This document shows positions 45,861 through 55,309 of a stretch of 64,000 nt of DNA, in pieces. The stretch lies in the NCBI RefSeq assembly GCF_032464895.1, contig NZ_JAWDIC010000004.1, positions 434,001 to 498,000 of the forward strand, in the 5' to 3' direction. The notes under the pieces were generated by a model. It did not search any database. It saw only the letters and a list, made by a program, of their open reading frames with translations, and had not been told where the DNA came from. Source of the DNA: Phycicoccus sp. M110.8 (GTDB taxonomy: Bacteria > Actinomycetota > Actinomycetes > Actinomycetales > Dermatophilaceae). Position 1 is the stretch's first letter. Each line of letters opens with the position of its first letter. A program made the position numbers and the translations under genes.

Positions 45861-46499
45861 TCAGGACGGGTGCTGAGCCCGGACGGCCGGTCCGTGGTTC
45901 CAGACCCGGATCGCCGGCTGCTCGCGCTCGTACTCCAGGACGCTGACCGACCCCGCGTCGAGCAGCAGCTGGGCCCCCATCCGGGGCTCGCGCCGCAGGA
46001 ACACCGTGGCGAGGACCCGCAGGCAGTGGCCGTGCCCGACGAGCGCGACGTCGCCCTCGTGCAGGGCTCCGACGGCGCGCCGGACGACGCGCGAGGCGCG
46101 GGCGGCGACCTCCTCGACCGTCTCGCCCGGGGTGTCCCCGCTCACCACGCCGTCCTCGAAGATGCTCCAGTCGTAGCCGAGCTGCTCGCGGATCTGAGGC
46201 GTGGTGAGGCCCTCGTAGGCCCCGTAGTCCCACTCGAGCAGGTCGTCGTCGACCTCGGGGCTCAGGCCGGCGAGCTCCGCCGTCCGGCGCGCCCGCTCCA
46301 GCGGCGAGCTCAGGGCGAGCACGAACCGGTAGCCGGTCAGCAGCCGCCCCGAGGCCTGCGCCAGCTCCTCACCGTGCCCCGTCAGGGGGATGTCGGTGCG
46401 CCCGGTGTGCTGGCCGGACCTCGACCACTCGGTCTCCCCGTGGCGCAGCAGGACGAGCCGGCCCTCGGGAGTCGGCGGGTTCAACGGTCGCGTGGTCAC
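45861..46499 (-). CDS. Histidine phosphatase superfamily protein (phosphoglycerate mutase-like)
   Basis: 212 residues with the catalytic LVLLRHGETEWSRSGQHTGRTDIPLT at the N-terminus (RHG box about residue 18), SSPLERARRTAEL, LLEWDYGAYEGLT with the acid Glu, and GDVALVGHGHCLRVLA with the second His. Substrate range in this superfamily is broad (phosphosugars, nucleotides, phosphoproteins); cannot be decided. GTG at 46499, 30 bases from the divergent phzF-like gene; it ends five bases from the RES gene, convergent. Confidence 0.88.
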   Translation of the reverse strand: MTTRPLNPPTPEGRLVLLRHGETEWSRSGQHTGRTDIPLTGHGEELAQASGRLLTGYRFVLALSSPLERARRTAELAGLSPEVDDDLLEWDYGAYEGLTTPQIREQLGYDWSIFEDGVVSGDTPGETVEEVAARASRVVRRAVGALHEGDVALVGHGHCLRVLATVFLRREPRMGAQLLLDAGSVSVLEYEREQPAIRVWNHGPAVRAQHPS

Positions 46500-46529
46500 A
46501 CCGCGCAGTCTCTCTGACACAGTGGCCCC

Positions 46530-47372
46530 ATGCGACTGCGGTACCGCCTGCTCAACGTGTTCGCCCGGGAGGGAGACCCGTTCTCGGGCAACCCGCTGTG
46601 CGTCTTCGAGGACGGATCCGGGCTGTCGGACGACCAGATGCTCGCCCTGGCCCGCCAGTTCAACCTCTCGGAGACGACCTTCGTCGTGCCGCCTGCCGAC
46701 GGTGCCGACGCGGGGGTGCGGATCTTCACCACGGCCTACGAGATGCCCTTCGCCGGGCACCCGACGCTCGGCACGGCGCACGTGGCCCGGGCGCTGGGCC
46801 TCGGCGGCGACCGCCTCGGTCTGTCGATGCCGGCCGGCGTCATCCCCGTCCAGGCGTCCGGCGACACCTGGACGCTGACGGCCAACCCCGGCCGGGTCGA
46901 GGCCGACCTCGACCTCGCCGACCTCGCCGCTGCGCTGTCGCTCGAACCCGGGGACCTGGTCGCGCCGGCGCAGCAGGTGTCGGTGGGCACGACCCAGGTC
47001 ATCGCCCCCGTCGCCGACGCGGACGCCGTGCGGCGTGCGCGGGTGGTCCCCACCGCGTTCCCCAGGTATGCCGGGATGGGCCGCAGCGGGGAGGCCCTCG
47101 TCTACGTGTGGGCGCGGACCGGCCCGGGGACGATCCTCGCCCGGGCGCTGCTCAGCGACGGCTCCTCGCTGGCGGAGGATCCCGCGACGGGGTCGGCGTG
47201 CTCCAACCTCGGGGCCTGGTTCGCCGCCCAGGGCACCACGGGGTCGTGGGAGGTCAGCCAGGGCGAGCAGGTGTCCCGTCCCTCCACTCTGCGGCTGGGC
47301 GTCGACGAGGTCGGCACGGTGCGTGTCGGAGGGCTGGTGCACGAGGTCGGCGGGGGAGAGGTGGTCCTCTGA
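46530..47372 (+). CDS. PhzF-family isomerase
   Basis: 280 residues of the PhzF/DapF-like fold: LNVFAREGDPFSGNPLCVFED, ARQFNLSETTFVVPP with the catalytic Glu (about residue 50), MPFAGHPTLGTAHVA, and in the second half LAEDPATGSACSNLGAWFA. PhzF of phenazine synthesis is one member; most bacterial homologues are uncharacterised isomerases and no other phenazine gene is present here. Start ATG 46530 with CACAGT 6 bases upstream. Overlaps the DUF1697 gene by one base; first of three coupled genes. Confidence 0.9.
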   Translation: MRLRYRLLNVFAREGDPFSGNPLCVFEDGSGLSDDQMLALARQFNLSETTFVVPPADGADAGVRIFTTAYEMPFAGHPTLGTAHVARALGLGGDRLGLSMPAGVIPVQASGDTWTLTANPGRVEADLDLADLAAALSLEPGDLVAPAQQVSVGTTQVIAPVADADAVRRARVVPTAFPRYAGMGRSGEALVYVWARTGPGTILARALLSDGSSLAEDPATGSACSNLGAWFAAQGTTGSWEVSQGEQVSRPSTLRLGVDEVGTVRVGGLVHEVGGGEVVL

Positions 47373-47908
47373 TGCCCGAGTTCGTCGTCTTCCTGCGCGC
47401 CGTCAACGTCGGCAAGCGCAAGCTCACCATGGCGGAGGCCCGGGACGCGTTGTCCGACAGCGGGTTCGCGGACGTCGAGTCGCACATCCAGACCGGCAAC
47501 TTCCTGCTCGGGACGAACATGCGCAGCGCGGCCAAGGTGGAGGCCGCGGTCAGCACGTGCCTCAGCGCCCACGCCGGCTTTGACATCGTGTCGATGGCGC
47601 GCACCCGCACGCAGGTCCGCGCCCTCGTCGAGGAGGTCGACGGCATACCGGCGGTGTGGGAGGGGTCGTCGCGCTATGTCTCCTTCCTCGCCGACGCCCC
47701 TGCCGCTGCGGCGCGCAGGCGGCTGGAGGAGTGGGACGAGAGCAAGGAGCGTGCGTTCGTCCTCGGCAAGGAGGTGCTGCTCGAGATCGGTGGCCCCTTC
47801 CACGAGGCCAGGCTCGGGAATGCCCTGCTGGAGAAGATCGCTGGAGTGGACGGAACGGCCCGCAACATGACCGTGGTGCGGGCGATCGCTGAGAAATGGG
47901 GTGCCTGA
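47372..47908 (+). CDS. DUF1697 family protein
   Basis: 178 residues with the DUF1697 pattern: FVVFLRAVNVGKRKLTMAEARDALSDSGFADVESHIQTGNFLL at the N-terminus and ARNMTVVRAIAEKW at the end. The family is widespread, cytosolic and functionally uncharacterised. The ATG overlaps the phzF stop (TGATG) and its TGA overlaps the osmC ATG (CTGATG), so the three genes are translated together. Confidence 0.88.
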   Translation: MPEFVVFLRAVNVGKRKLTMAEARDALSDSGFADVESHIQTGNFLLGTNMRSAAKVEAAVSTCLSAHAGFDIVSMARTRTQVRALVEEVDGIPAVWEGSSRYVSFLADAPAAAARRRLEEWDESKERAFVLGKEVLLEIGGPFHEARLGNALLEKIAGVDGTARNMTVVRAIAEKWGA

Positions 47909-48369
47909 TGGCGCAGGAGACGAGTGAGAAGACCGGCGGCACCGGTCTGGGCCACCGCAGCGTGAGCATGGAGCGCGTGTCCAAGGGCGTGTTCGACGTG
48001 ACCAACGTGCGCGGCGGCACGATGCGGATCGGTGGTGGCGACACCGCGGACTTCACACCGGTCGAGCTGCTCCTGACCGCGATCGCCGGCTGCTCGGCCG
48101 TCGACGTCGACTTCATCACGGCCAAGCGGGCCGAGCCCGTCACCTTCACCGTGACGTCCGAGGGAGACAAGATCCGCGACGAGCAGGGGACCAACCGGAT
48201 GGAGGGCCTGACGGTCCGCTTCTCCGTGACGTTCCCCGAGGGGCCGGACGGAGACCGGGCCCGCGAGATGCTGCCCAAGGCGATCCAGATGTCCGAGGAG
48301 CGGTTGTGCACGGTCAGCCGCACCGTCGCGCACGGCACGCCCATCGACGCCGGTCTGGCAGACTCCTAG
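47908..48369 (+). CDS. OsmC family protein
   Basis: 153 residues. OsmC/Ohr proteins reduce organic hydroperoxides through two Cys: here AIAGCSAVDV and ERLCTVSRTVA hold the expected pair (about residues 58 and 133). ELLLTAIAGC and VRFSVTFPEG are family features. Whether it is a true peroxidase or the YhfA-like branch is unclear. ATG at 47908 is preferred to 47896 because it overlaps the upstream stop in the usual coupling arrangement. Ends in a hairpin. Confidence 0.88.
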   Translation: MAQETSEKTGGTGLGHRSVSMERVSKGVFDVTNVRGGTMRIGGGDTADFTPVELLLTAIAGCSAVDVDFITAKRAEPVTFTVTSEGDKIRDEQGTNRMEGLTVRFSVTFPEGPDGDRAREMLPKAIQMSEERLCTVSRTVAHGTPIDAGLADS

Positions 48370-48380
48370 CTGGTCGGTAT

Positions 48381-48403
48381 CCGGCTGGCCGGGGGCCGGC
48401 CGG
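48381..48403. terminator. Hairpin between convergent osmC-like and reductase genes
   Basis: CCGGCTGGCC (48381-48390) pairs with GGCCGGCCGG (48394-48403), one G-U, loop GGG. No T-run. Confidence 0.6.
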
Positions 48404-48411
48404 TGCGCTGG

Positions 48412-48975
48412 TCAGTGCCGCACCCAGTGGCGGGTGAAGACGACGCCGCTGGAGAAGGTGCGCACCTCCGCGAGCTCGAGGTCGAGCCGCTGCCCGGCGG
48501 GCAGGGCGGCTGTGCCACCACCCACGCAGACCGGGTGGCGGTACAGCCCCACCTCGTCGACCAGCCCCGCGGCGAACGCGCGGGCCGCGAGGGTCGGTCC
48601 GCCCACGCTCACGTCTGCCGGTGACTCGTCCAGGAGCCGGCGTACCGCCCCGACGTCGAAGGTCGCCTCGAAACGCGTGCGGGGCGCCGTGTGGGATTGA
48701 CCGTCGACCGTCGTGGAGTACACCACCTTGTCCGCGCCCTGCCACAGCCGTCGGTAGTCCCGGGTGACCGGCTCGCGGTCGTCCTCGTCGTGGCCGTCCC
48801 AGTACCGCAGGACCTCCCACATCCTCCGGCCCAGCAGGTACGTGCCGATGCTCGCCGCCCCGTCGTTGACGTGCGCGTGCACCTCGGCGTCCGGCGCCGC
48901 CCAGTCGAAGCTGCCGTCGGCGTCGACGACGTAGCCGTCGAGCGAGCAGATGGCGGTGAAGACCAGGCGGCCCAT
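48412..48975 (-). CDS. RibD C-terminal / dihydrofolate-reductase-like protein
   Basis: 187 residues: MGRLVFTAICSLDGYVVDADGSFDW, TYLLGRRMWEVLRYWDG, ADKVVYSTTV, and VSVGGPTLAARAFAAGLVDEVGLYRHPVCVGGGT, the pattern of the YyaP/YwjB-like reductases of the RibD_C family. NADPH-dependent reduction of an unknown substrate is expected. It lies 11 bases beyond the kbl end on the same strand, so it may be read from the tdh-kbl transcript. Confidence 0.88.
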   Translation of the reverse strand: MGRLVFTAICSLDGYVVDADGSFDWAAPDAEVHAHVNDGAASIGTYLLGRRMWEVLRYWDGHDEDDREPVTRDYRRLWQGADKVVYSTTVDGQSHTAPRTRFEATFDVGAVRRLLDESPADVSVGGPTLAARAFAAGLVDEVGLYRHPVCVGGGTAALPAGQRLDLELAEVRTFSSGVVFTRHWVRH

Positions 48976-48986
48976 GGCGCGCTGCC

Positions 48987-50219
<1,233 letters not shown>

Positions 50220-50230
50220 GGGGGTTCCTT

Positions 50231-51268
50231 TCAGCTCCAGTCCATGATGACCTTGCCGCACTGCCCGGATCGGGCTGCGGCGAACGCGTCCGCCCACGCC
50301 TCGGCGGGGAAGCGGTGCGTGATGACCGACGCCACCCGCTCGCGCAGGACCTGGCTGCTGCCCAGCATCGAGCTCATCGCGTACCAGGTGTCGTACATCT
50401 CCCGGCCGTAGATGCCCTTGATCGTGATCATGTGCGTGATCACCCGGCCCCAGTCGATCGCGAACGGGTCCTTCGGCAGCCCCAGCATCGCCACCCGCCC
50501 GCCGTGGTTCATGTTCGCCAGCATGTCCTCCACCGCGCTGGGCACCCCGGACATCTCCAGGCCCACGTCGAACCCCTCGCGCATACCGAGCTCGCCCATC
50601 GCCTCGCGCAGATTGCTGCTGGCGGCGTTGACGACCAGGTCGGCGCCGGCGTCCCGGGCCAGCCCCAGCCGGTAGTCGCTCACATCGGTCACGACCACGT
50701 GCCGGGCCCCCACGTGCCGGGCCAGCGCCGCCGCCATGACCCCGATCGGGCCCGCCCCGGTGATCACCACGTCCTCACCGGCCATCGGGAACTGCAGCGC
50801 CGTGTGCACCGCGTTGCCGAACGGGTCGAACACCGCCCCCAGGTCCGGGTCCAGGTCATCAGGCTGCACCCACACGTTCGAGGCCGGGATCACCACGAAG
50901 TCCGCGAACGCGCCGTCCCGGTTCACCCCCACCCCCTGCGTGTGGATGCACATGTGCCGGCGCCCGGCCCGGCAGTTGCGGCACGTGCCGCACACGATGT
51001 GCCCCTCACCGGAGGCGCGCTGACCCACCCGCACCGACGTGACGTCCTCACCGACCTCCACGACCTCGCCGTAGAACTCGTGCCCGATCGTCATCGGCGC
51101 CTTCACCGTGGAGGCCGCCCAGTCATCCCACGCCTCCAGGTGCAGGTCCGTCCCGCACAACCCCGCCCGCAACACCCTGATCTTCACGTCCATCGGCCCC
51201 ACCACCGGCTCAGGGACGTCCAACAGCTCCAGACCAGGACCCGCATGGGTCTTCACGAGTGCGCGCAC
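50231..51268 (-). CDS. tdh: L-threonine 3-dehydrogenase
   Basis: Zinc- and NAD-dependent oxidation of threonine to 2-amino-3-oxobutyrate. 345 residues: [19 protein letters not shown] (catalytic zinc Cys), [16 protein letters not shown], the structural zinc cluster [15 protein letters not shown] (about residues 94-108), Rossmann motif [20 protein letters not shown] and [14 protein letters not shown], which is specific to Tdh. GTG at 51268 after TAGGGT with a 6-base gap. First gene of tdh-kbl; divergent from the YciO gene across a palindromic region. Confidence 0.95.
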   Translation of the reverse strand: MRALVKTHAGPGLELLDVPEPVVGPMDVKIRVLRAGLCGTDLHLEAWDDWAASTVKAPMTIGHEFYGEVVEVGEDVTSVRVGQRASGEGHIVCGTCRNCRAGRRHMCIHTQGVGVNRDGAFADFVVIPASNVWVQPDDLDPDLGAVFDPFGNAVHTALQFPMAGEDVVITGAGPIGVMAAALARHVGARHVVVTDVSDYRLGLARDAGADLVVNAASSNLREAMGELGMREGFDVGLEMSGVPSAVEDMLANMNHGGRVAMLGLPKDPFAIDWGRVITHMITIKGIYGREMYDTWYAMSSMLGSSQVLRERVASVITHRFPAEAWADAFAAARSGQCGKVIMDWS

Positions 51269-51274
51269 GCGCCC

Positions 51275-51280
51275 ACCCTA
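51275..51280 (-). promoter_or_regulatory. -10 box (TAGGGT) of a leaderless promoter for tdh-kbl
   Basis: On the minus strand TAGGGT ends 6 bases before the GTG at 51268. The 16-bp palindrome (51300-51334) lies at the -30 region. Confidence 0.6.
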
Positions 51281-51299
51281 GTGACCCCCGCGGGAGCTC

Positions 51300-51334
51300 C
51301 TGTATGCCGCGGTGCCCGGCACCGCGGCATACAG
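51300..51334. promoter_or_regulatory. Perfect 16-bp inverted repeat in the divergent tdh/yciO promoter region
   Basis: CTGTATGCCGCGGTGC (51300-51315) is exactly inverted at 51319-51334 with spacer CCG. Each arm contains the octamer GTATGCCG. The right arm covers five of the six bases of the yciO -10 box TACAGT (51330-51335). It could be an operator for both genes or a paired form of the genome-wide octamer. Confidence 0.6.
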
Positions 51335-51335
51335 T
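51330..51335 (+). promoter_or_regulatory. -10 box (TACAGT) of a leaderless promoter for the YciO gene
   Basis: TACAGT ends 6 bases before the ATG at 51342; no Shine-Dalgarno. Confidence 0.6.
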
Positions 51336-51341
51336 TCGGCC

Positions 51342-51962
51342 ATGGCCCGCTACCTCGACGTCCACCCGGTCGACCCCCAGCCCCGGGCCATCGGCCAGGC
51401 GGTCGCCCTCATCCGCGAGGGTGGCCTCGTTGCCTACCCGACGGACTCCGGCTACGCGCTCGGCTGCGCCCTGGGCAACCAGGAGGGCAAGGAGCGGATC
51501 CTGCGCATCCGGCACCTCGACGACCGGCACCACTTCACGCTCGTGTGCCGTGACTTCGCCCAGCTGGGACAGCTCGCGCACATCGACAACGCGGTGTTCC
51601 GGGCGGTCAAGGCCGCGACACCGGGGCCGTACACGTTCATCCTGCCCGGCACCAAGGAGGTGCCCCGCAGGCTGCTGCACCCGAAGAAGAAGACGGTCGG
51701 CGTGCGCATCCCCGACTCGCGCGTCGTGCAGGCGCTCCTCGACGAGCTGGGGGAGCCGCTGCTGTCCAGCACCCTGATCCTGCCCGGGCACGAGGAGCCG
51801 ATGACCGAGGGCTGGGTCGTCAAGGACGAGCTGGACCACCTCGTCGACGCGGTCATCGACTCGGGGGAGTGCGGCACCGAGCCGACGACCGTCGTCGACT
51901 ACTCCGACGGGACGCCGGTCGTCACCCGGGTCGGCGCAGGGGACCCCACCCCGTTCGAGTGA
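51342..51962 (+). CDS. YciO-type Sua5/YrdC family protein
   Basis: 206 residues of the YrdC-like dsRNA-binding fold: AIGQAVALIREGGLVAYPTDSGYALGCALGN, RILRIRHLDDRHHFTLVCRDF, ATPGPYTFILPGTKEVPRRLLHPKKKTVGVRIPD and SSTLILPG. The PKKKT segment and short length point to the YciO branch rather than the tRNA-threonylcarbamoyladenosine synthase TsaC/Sua5 proper; function of YciO is not settled. ATG 51342 by the leaderless TACAGT; an in-frame start at 51312 would lie inside the palindrome. Confidence 0.88.
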   Translation: MARYLDVHPVDPQPRAIGQAVALIREGGLVAYPTDSGYALGCALGNQEGKERILRIRHLDDRHHFTLVCRDFAQLGQLAHIDNAVFRAVKAATPGPYTFILPGTKEVPRRLLHPKKKTVGVRIPDSRVVQALLDELGEPLLSSTLILPGHEEPMTEGWVVKDELDHLVDAVIDSGECGTEPTTVVDYSDGTPVVTRVGAGDPTPFE

Positions 51963-51969
51963 GGCGGTC

Positions 51970-52362
51970 GTGGCGGCGCGCGGGCAGGAGCTTCCCGGAG
52001 GGGCGGAGGAGCTGTTCGCGGGACACCCGGAGTCGCTCGAGGTGTACCGGGCCGTGCGCCGCGTGGTCGACGACCTCGGCGGCGCGCGCGAGCGGGTCAC
52101 ACGCAGCCAGGTGGCGTGGTCGCGGCACCGCGGCTTCGCGTACGTGTGGCGGCCCGGGCAGTACGTCGGGGGCACCGTTCCCGCGGTGCTCTCCGTCGCG
52201 CTGCCCCGCGAGGTCCGCAGCCCCCGCGTGAAGGAGGTGGCCCACCCCTCGCCCGGGACCTGGATGCACCACCTGGAGCTGGCGGGGCCCGGCGAGGTGG
52301 ACGAGGAGGTGGTCGACCTGCTGCGTCAGGCCGCCGGCGCGGCCGGGCCGCCGGCTCCCTAG
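51970..52362 (+). CDS. DUF5655-like protein
   Basis: 130 residues: ELFAGHPESLEVYRAVRRVVDDLGG, RVTRSQVAWSRHRGFAYVWRPGQYV, VLSVALPREV and WMHHLELAGPGEVDEEVVDLLRQA. This order matches the DUF5655 / 'transport-associated' small-protein pattern known from actinobacteria; function unknown. GTG at 51970, seven bases after the YciO stop, so co-transcribed. The stop is inside a 24-bp tandem duplication that continues into the convergent DUF72 gene end. Confidence 0.75.
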   Translation: MAARGQELPGGAEELFAGHPESLEVYRAVRRVVDDLGGARERVTRSQVAWSRHRGFAYVWRPGQYVGGTVPAVLSVALPREVRSPRVKEVAHPSPGTWMHHLELAGPGEVDEEVVDLLRQAAGAAGPPAP

Positions 52363-52392
52363 GTGCCCGGGCCGCCGGCTCTCTAGGTGCCC
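52345..52392. repeat. 24-bp tandem duplication at the meeting point of two gene ends
   Basis: The unit beginning GGGCCGCCGGCTC and running through CTAGGTGCCC is present at 52345-52368 and 52369-52392 with one base difference (C/T). Each copy has a CTAG that is a stop in both directions: the plus gene ends in the first, the minus gene in the second. Confidence 0.8.
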
Positions 52393-53234
52393 GGGGCGTC
52401 CGCGTCCCCCACGCCCAGCAGGCCGATGAGGCGCACGGCGTCGTACGGCGCGCGGCCGTCGGCGTCGTTGTCGAAGTAGATGTACGCGTCCTCGCCCGCG
52501 GCCGTCCACCGCTGGAGCTGCTCGGCCCAGGACGAGAGGGTCGCGTCCGAGTAGCCGCCGCCGTAGAGCCGTTGCTCGCCGTGGAGCCGCACGTAGTGGA
52601 ACGAGGCCGTGCCGTCGCCCATCGTCGGGAACCGGCCGGCGGTGTCGGCGTGCACCATGGCCACGTCCTTTTCCCGCAGCAGGGCCCGGGCCTCATCGGT
52701 GTCGAAGGAGGCGTGCCGTGGCTCGAGTGCGTGCCGCACGGGACGGTGCGTCCCCGGCTTGGTCAGGACCCGGTCGTCGGCCAGCTTGTCGTCATGCCGG
52801 CGGGCGAGGGCGGCCATGGCCGTCGTGGTGCGGGGGAGCAGGTCGAGGAAGTCCCGCACGACCGCCGCGTCGAACTCGACCCGTTCCGGCAGCTGCCACA
52901 GCACCGGGCCGAGGCTCGGACCGAGCGCCAGCGGCCCCGAGGCGAAGAAGTTCGCCAGGCCCGTCTCCACCCCACGCAGCCGCTTGAGGTGGGTGATGAA
53001 GCGGCCTCCCTTGACCGCCAAGGGGTAGCCCTCGGGCACCGCGCTGCGCCACCCGGCATACGTGCTGGGGCGGCGCAGCGAGTAGAACGAGGCGTTCACC
53101 TCGATCGAGGTGACGCGGCCGGCGAGGTACGCGAGCTCGTCCCGCTGGCGCAGGCCCTTGGGGTAGAAGTCGCCGCGCCACCGCGGGTACAGCCACCCGG
53201 ACGTCCCCACCCAGGCCTGACCCTGCCGGTCCAC
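52383..53234 (-). CDS. DUF72 (YecE-like) protein
   Basis: 283 residues with the DUF72 TIM-barrel-like signs: AWVGTSGWLYPRWRGDFYPKGL, RVTSIEVNASFYSLRRPSTYAGW, PLAVKGGRFITHLKRL, LGPVLWQLPERVEFD, SFHYVRLHGEQRLYGGGYSD and a C-terminal AYIYFDNDADGRAPYDAVRL. The family is widespread and its activity is unknown. GTG at 53234, five bases after the aldo-keto reductase stop, so it is the last gene of the CarH-like/AKR/DUF72 run. Confidence 0.9.
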   Translation of the reverse strand: MDRQGQAWVGTSGWLYPRWRGDFYPKGLRQRDELAYLAGRVTSIEVNASFYSLRRPSTYAGWRSAVPEGYPLAVKGGRFITHLKRLRGVETGLANFFASGPLALGPSLGPVLWQLPERVEFDAAVVRDFLDLLPRTTTAMAALARRHDDKLADDRVLTKPGTHRPVRHALEPRHASFDTDEARALLREKDVAMVHADTAGRFPTMGDGTASFHYVRLHGEQRLYGGGYSDATLSSWAEQLQRWTAAGEDAYIYFDNDADGRAPYDAVRLIGLLGVGDADAPGT

Positions 53235-53239
53235 CGGCG

Positions 53240-54082
53240 CTACATCTCCTCGTGCGTGTCCGGGTCGCCGCCGAAGCGCCGCCCGTCGGCCCGCTCGAGG
53301 GCGCTGATCGCGCCCATCTCGGCCTCGGAGAGCTCGAACCCGAGGACGTCGAGGTTCTCCGCCTGGCGGGCCCGCGTGCCGGACTTCGGCAGCGGCATGG
53401 ACCCGAGCTGGACGTGCCAGCGCAGCACCACCTGTGCCGGGCTGACCCCGTGCGCCTGCGCCGCGTCGGCCACGGCCGGCTCGTGGAACGGGGTGGGGTT
53501 CTTGCCCAGCGGGCTCCACGCCTGCGTGCGGATCCCCAGCTCCTCGTGGGTCTCCCGCAGCCGCTCCTGGGGGAAGTAGGGGTGCAGCTCGACCTGGTTC
53601 AGGGCCGGGGTGACGCCGGTGTCGTCGATGATCCGCTCGAGGTGCTCGCGGGTGAAGTTGCTGACGCCGATGGTGCGGACCAGGCCGTCCCGCTGCGCCT
53701 GGACCAGCGCCTGCCACGCCTGCGGGTAGAGGTCCCGGCTGGGGTTGGGCCAGTGGATCAGGGCGACGTCGATCTGCTCGATCCCCAGGCGCTCGGCGGA
53801 GTCGGCGAGGGAGCGCCGCGCCAGGTCCTTCTCGTGGAACCGCCCGGGGACCTTGGTGGCCAGCCTGACCTCGCCACGTGGGATGCCGCTGCGGCGCAGG
53901 GCCTCGCCGACCTCGTGCTCGTTCTCGTAGTTGACCGCGGTGTCGAGGTAGCGGTAGCCCTCCTCGAGCGCGCTCGTCATCGCCGCGATGCCCTCCTCGC
54001 CGCGCAGCGGGTACGTGCCGAAGCCGATGAAGGGCACCGAGGTGCCGTCGTTGAGCCGGTAGGTGAGGTCCTGGGTCGCCAT
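53240..54082 (-). CDS. Aldo-keto reductase
   Basis: NADPH-dependent reductase of the AKR superfamily, 280 residues: GFGTYPLRGEEG, the tetrad Asp and Tyr in YRYLDTAVNYENEHEVGEAL, Lys in RLATKVPG, His in VALIHWPNP, then IGVSNFTREHLERI, NQVELHPYFPQ and PLPKSGTRARQAENL (cofactor site). Closest to 2,5-diketo-D-gluconate-reductase-like AKR5 enzymes; real substrate unknown. ATG at 54082 follows TACGGT by 6 bases on the minus strand, so it can be transcribed without the upstream regulator gene. Confidence 0.92.
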   Translation of the reverse strand: MATQDLTYRLNDGTSVPFIGFGTYPLRGEEGIAAMTSALEEGYRYLDTAVNYENEHEVGEALRRSGIPRGEVRLATKVPGRFHEKDLARRSLADSAERLGIEQIDVALIHWPNPSRDLYPQAWQALVQAQRDGLVRTIGVSNFTREHLERIIDDTGVTPALNQVELHPYFPQERLRETHEELGIRTQAWSPLGKNPTPFHEPAVADAAQAHGVSPAQVVLRWHVQLGSMPLPKSGTRARQAENLDVLGFELSEAEMGAISALERADGRRFGGDPDTHEEM

Positions 54083-54088
54083 GGACAC

Positions 54089-54094
54089 ACCGTA
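54089..54094 (-). promoter_or_regulatory. -10 box (TACGGT) of a leaderless promoter for the aldo-keto reductase
   Basis: On the minus strand TACGGT ends 6 bases before the ATG at 54082. Confidence 0.5.
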
Positions 54095-54104
54095 CGAGGA
54101 CGGC

Positions 54105-55091
54105 TCAGGCGCGCGACTCGGGAGGGTGCATGAGCAGGTTCGCCGCCGTGGCGAGGTCGTGGGCGCGGGCGACCGTGACGTGCGGCGAGACCGGGGGAGT
54201 GGTGTCGGGCCAGCCCGGGCCGCCGATGACGAGGAGCATCGGGTGGTCGATCACGTTGAGCGTCTGCCAGATGGGCTCGTTGCTGGCCCGCGACAGTGAG
54301 GCCCACAGGAACACCCGGTCGGGGCGCCGGGTGCGCATGACCGTGCTCAGCGCGTGGGTGGGCATGCGCGGCCCGAGGTAGGACACGCCCAGGCCCTGTC
54401 GGGCCAGCTCCGCCTGGAGCGCCAGGAGCGGCAGGTAGTGCTGCTCCTCGTCCGCGCTGGCCAGGATGACGTCCGAGTGGACCCGTTGCGGTCGGCTGGC
54501 GGAGACCACGGCGCGCAGCTCGGTCACGAGCATCTCGCTGGCGAGGTGCTCGGACTCCACGCCGAGCGTGCCGGTGCCCCACTGCTCGCCGATCTCGCGC
54601 ATGGCCGGCGCGAAGACGTCGGTCCACGCACTCACCAGGTCCCGCTCGCGCAGGGTGGTCTGGTACAGGCGCGCCAGGGACTCGGGGTCGAGCGCCAGCG
54701 CTGCGCTCGTGATGGCGGCGACCCGCCCACGGTCGCCCGCGATGTTGACCGGGTGGTCCTCGGCCGTCTCGATCTGCAGGCGGGTGGTGTCCATCGCGGA
54801 CGCGACCCGCGCAGCAGACTGGGCGGGGACGCCCTTGTCGATGAAGCGGGACATGACCCGGACCCGGCGGATGTCCTCCTCGGAGTAGCGCCGGTGCCCG
54901 CCGGCGGTGCGCTGGGAAGGACCCACGCCGTAGCGCCGGTCCCACGTGCGCAGCGTCGCCGTCGGTATGCCCAGACGGTCTGCGACGCGGCCCACCGACC
55001 AGTCGAGGTCGGCAGGGTCCGCGGTGCTGGGGGTCGGTTCCGACACCGGGCGCACGGCAGCGTCCGGGTTGCGGTCGGTTCCGGAGGTCAC
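54105..55091 (-). CDS. MerR-type regulator with B12-binding domain (CarH/LitR-like)
   Basis: 328 residues. After a 30-residue tail comes a MerR winged helix (WSVGRVADRLGIPTATLRTWDRRYG and GGHRRYSEEDIRRV, about 31-80), then a helical bundle with W171-x9-E181-H182, and a cobalamin-binding Rossmann-like domain. W-x9-EH is the adenosylcobalamin signature of CarH photoreceptors. The lower-ligand motif E-x-H-x-x-G appears as EQHYLP (His218 kept, Gly replaced by Pro221). In CarH/LitR, dark B12-bound tetramers repress, and light releases DNA. Divergent from whiB; the aldo-keto reductase and DUF72 genes follow. GAGGAG precedes the GTG. Confidence 0.85.
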   Translation of the reverse strand: MTSGTDRNPDAAVRPVSEPTPSTADPADLDWSVGRVADRLGIPTATLRTWDRRYGVGPSQRTAGGHRRYSEEDIRRVRVMSRFIDKGVPAQSAARVASAMDTTRLQIETAEDHPVNIAGDRGRVAAITSAALALDPESLARLYQTTLRERDLVSAWTDVFAPAMREIGEQWGTGTLGVESEHLASEMLVTELRAVVSASRPQRVHSDVILASADEEQHYLPLLALQAELARQGLGVSYLGPRMPTHALSTVMRTRRPDRVFLWASLSRASNEPIWQTLNVIDHPMLLVIGGPGWPDTTPPVSPHVTVARAHDLATAANLLMHPPESRA

Positions 55092-55176
55092 GCGGTACCA
55101 CTCCTCACAGTTAGCGCCCGGGGTCCTTGTCGACGGGTTCCTGTCACCGCCACCACGGTCGTCCGGGCACCTCCCA

Positions 55177-55265
55177 CTCTAGAACTTATTCGAGGGTCTT
55201 GCATAGTGAAGCGGTTTTGCATAAGTTGCTGACACACACCTGAACAGGTTGTGCCAAGATTTTTT
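55177..55265. promoter_or_regulatory. AT-rich control region between the CarH-like gene and whiB
   Basis: The 218-base divergent gap holds: TAGAGT on the minus strand (55177-55182), a possible -10 for the regulator gene; TTGCATA twice (55199 and 55217, 18 bases apart); the palindrome ACCTG-AA-CAGGT (55238-55249); and a run of seven T (55259-55265). Its A+T content is far above the surroundings. The palindrome is a plausible operator for either regulator. Confidence 0.5.
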
Positions 55266-55309
55266 TGCACCGACGAAGTTCTCCACCAGCGAACAGGACG
55301 GGACACCCA

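Noticed and set aside
46530-47372. PhzF homologue as part of a phenazine cluster
   Set aside because: No other phenazine genes nearby; neighbours are DUF1697 and OsmC genes and most PhzF-like proteins have other roles.
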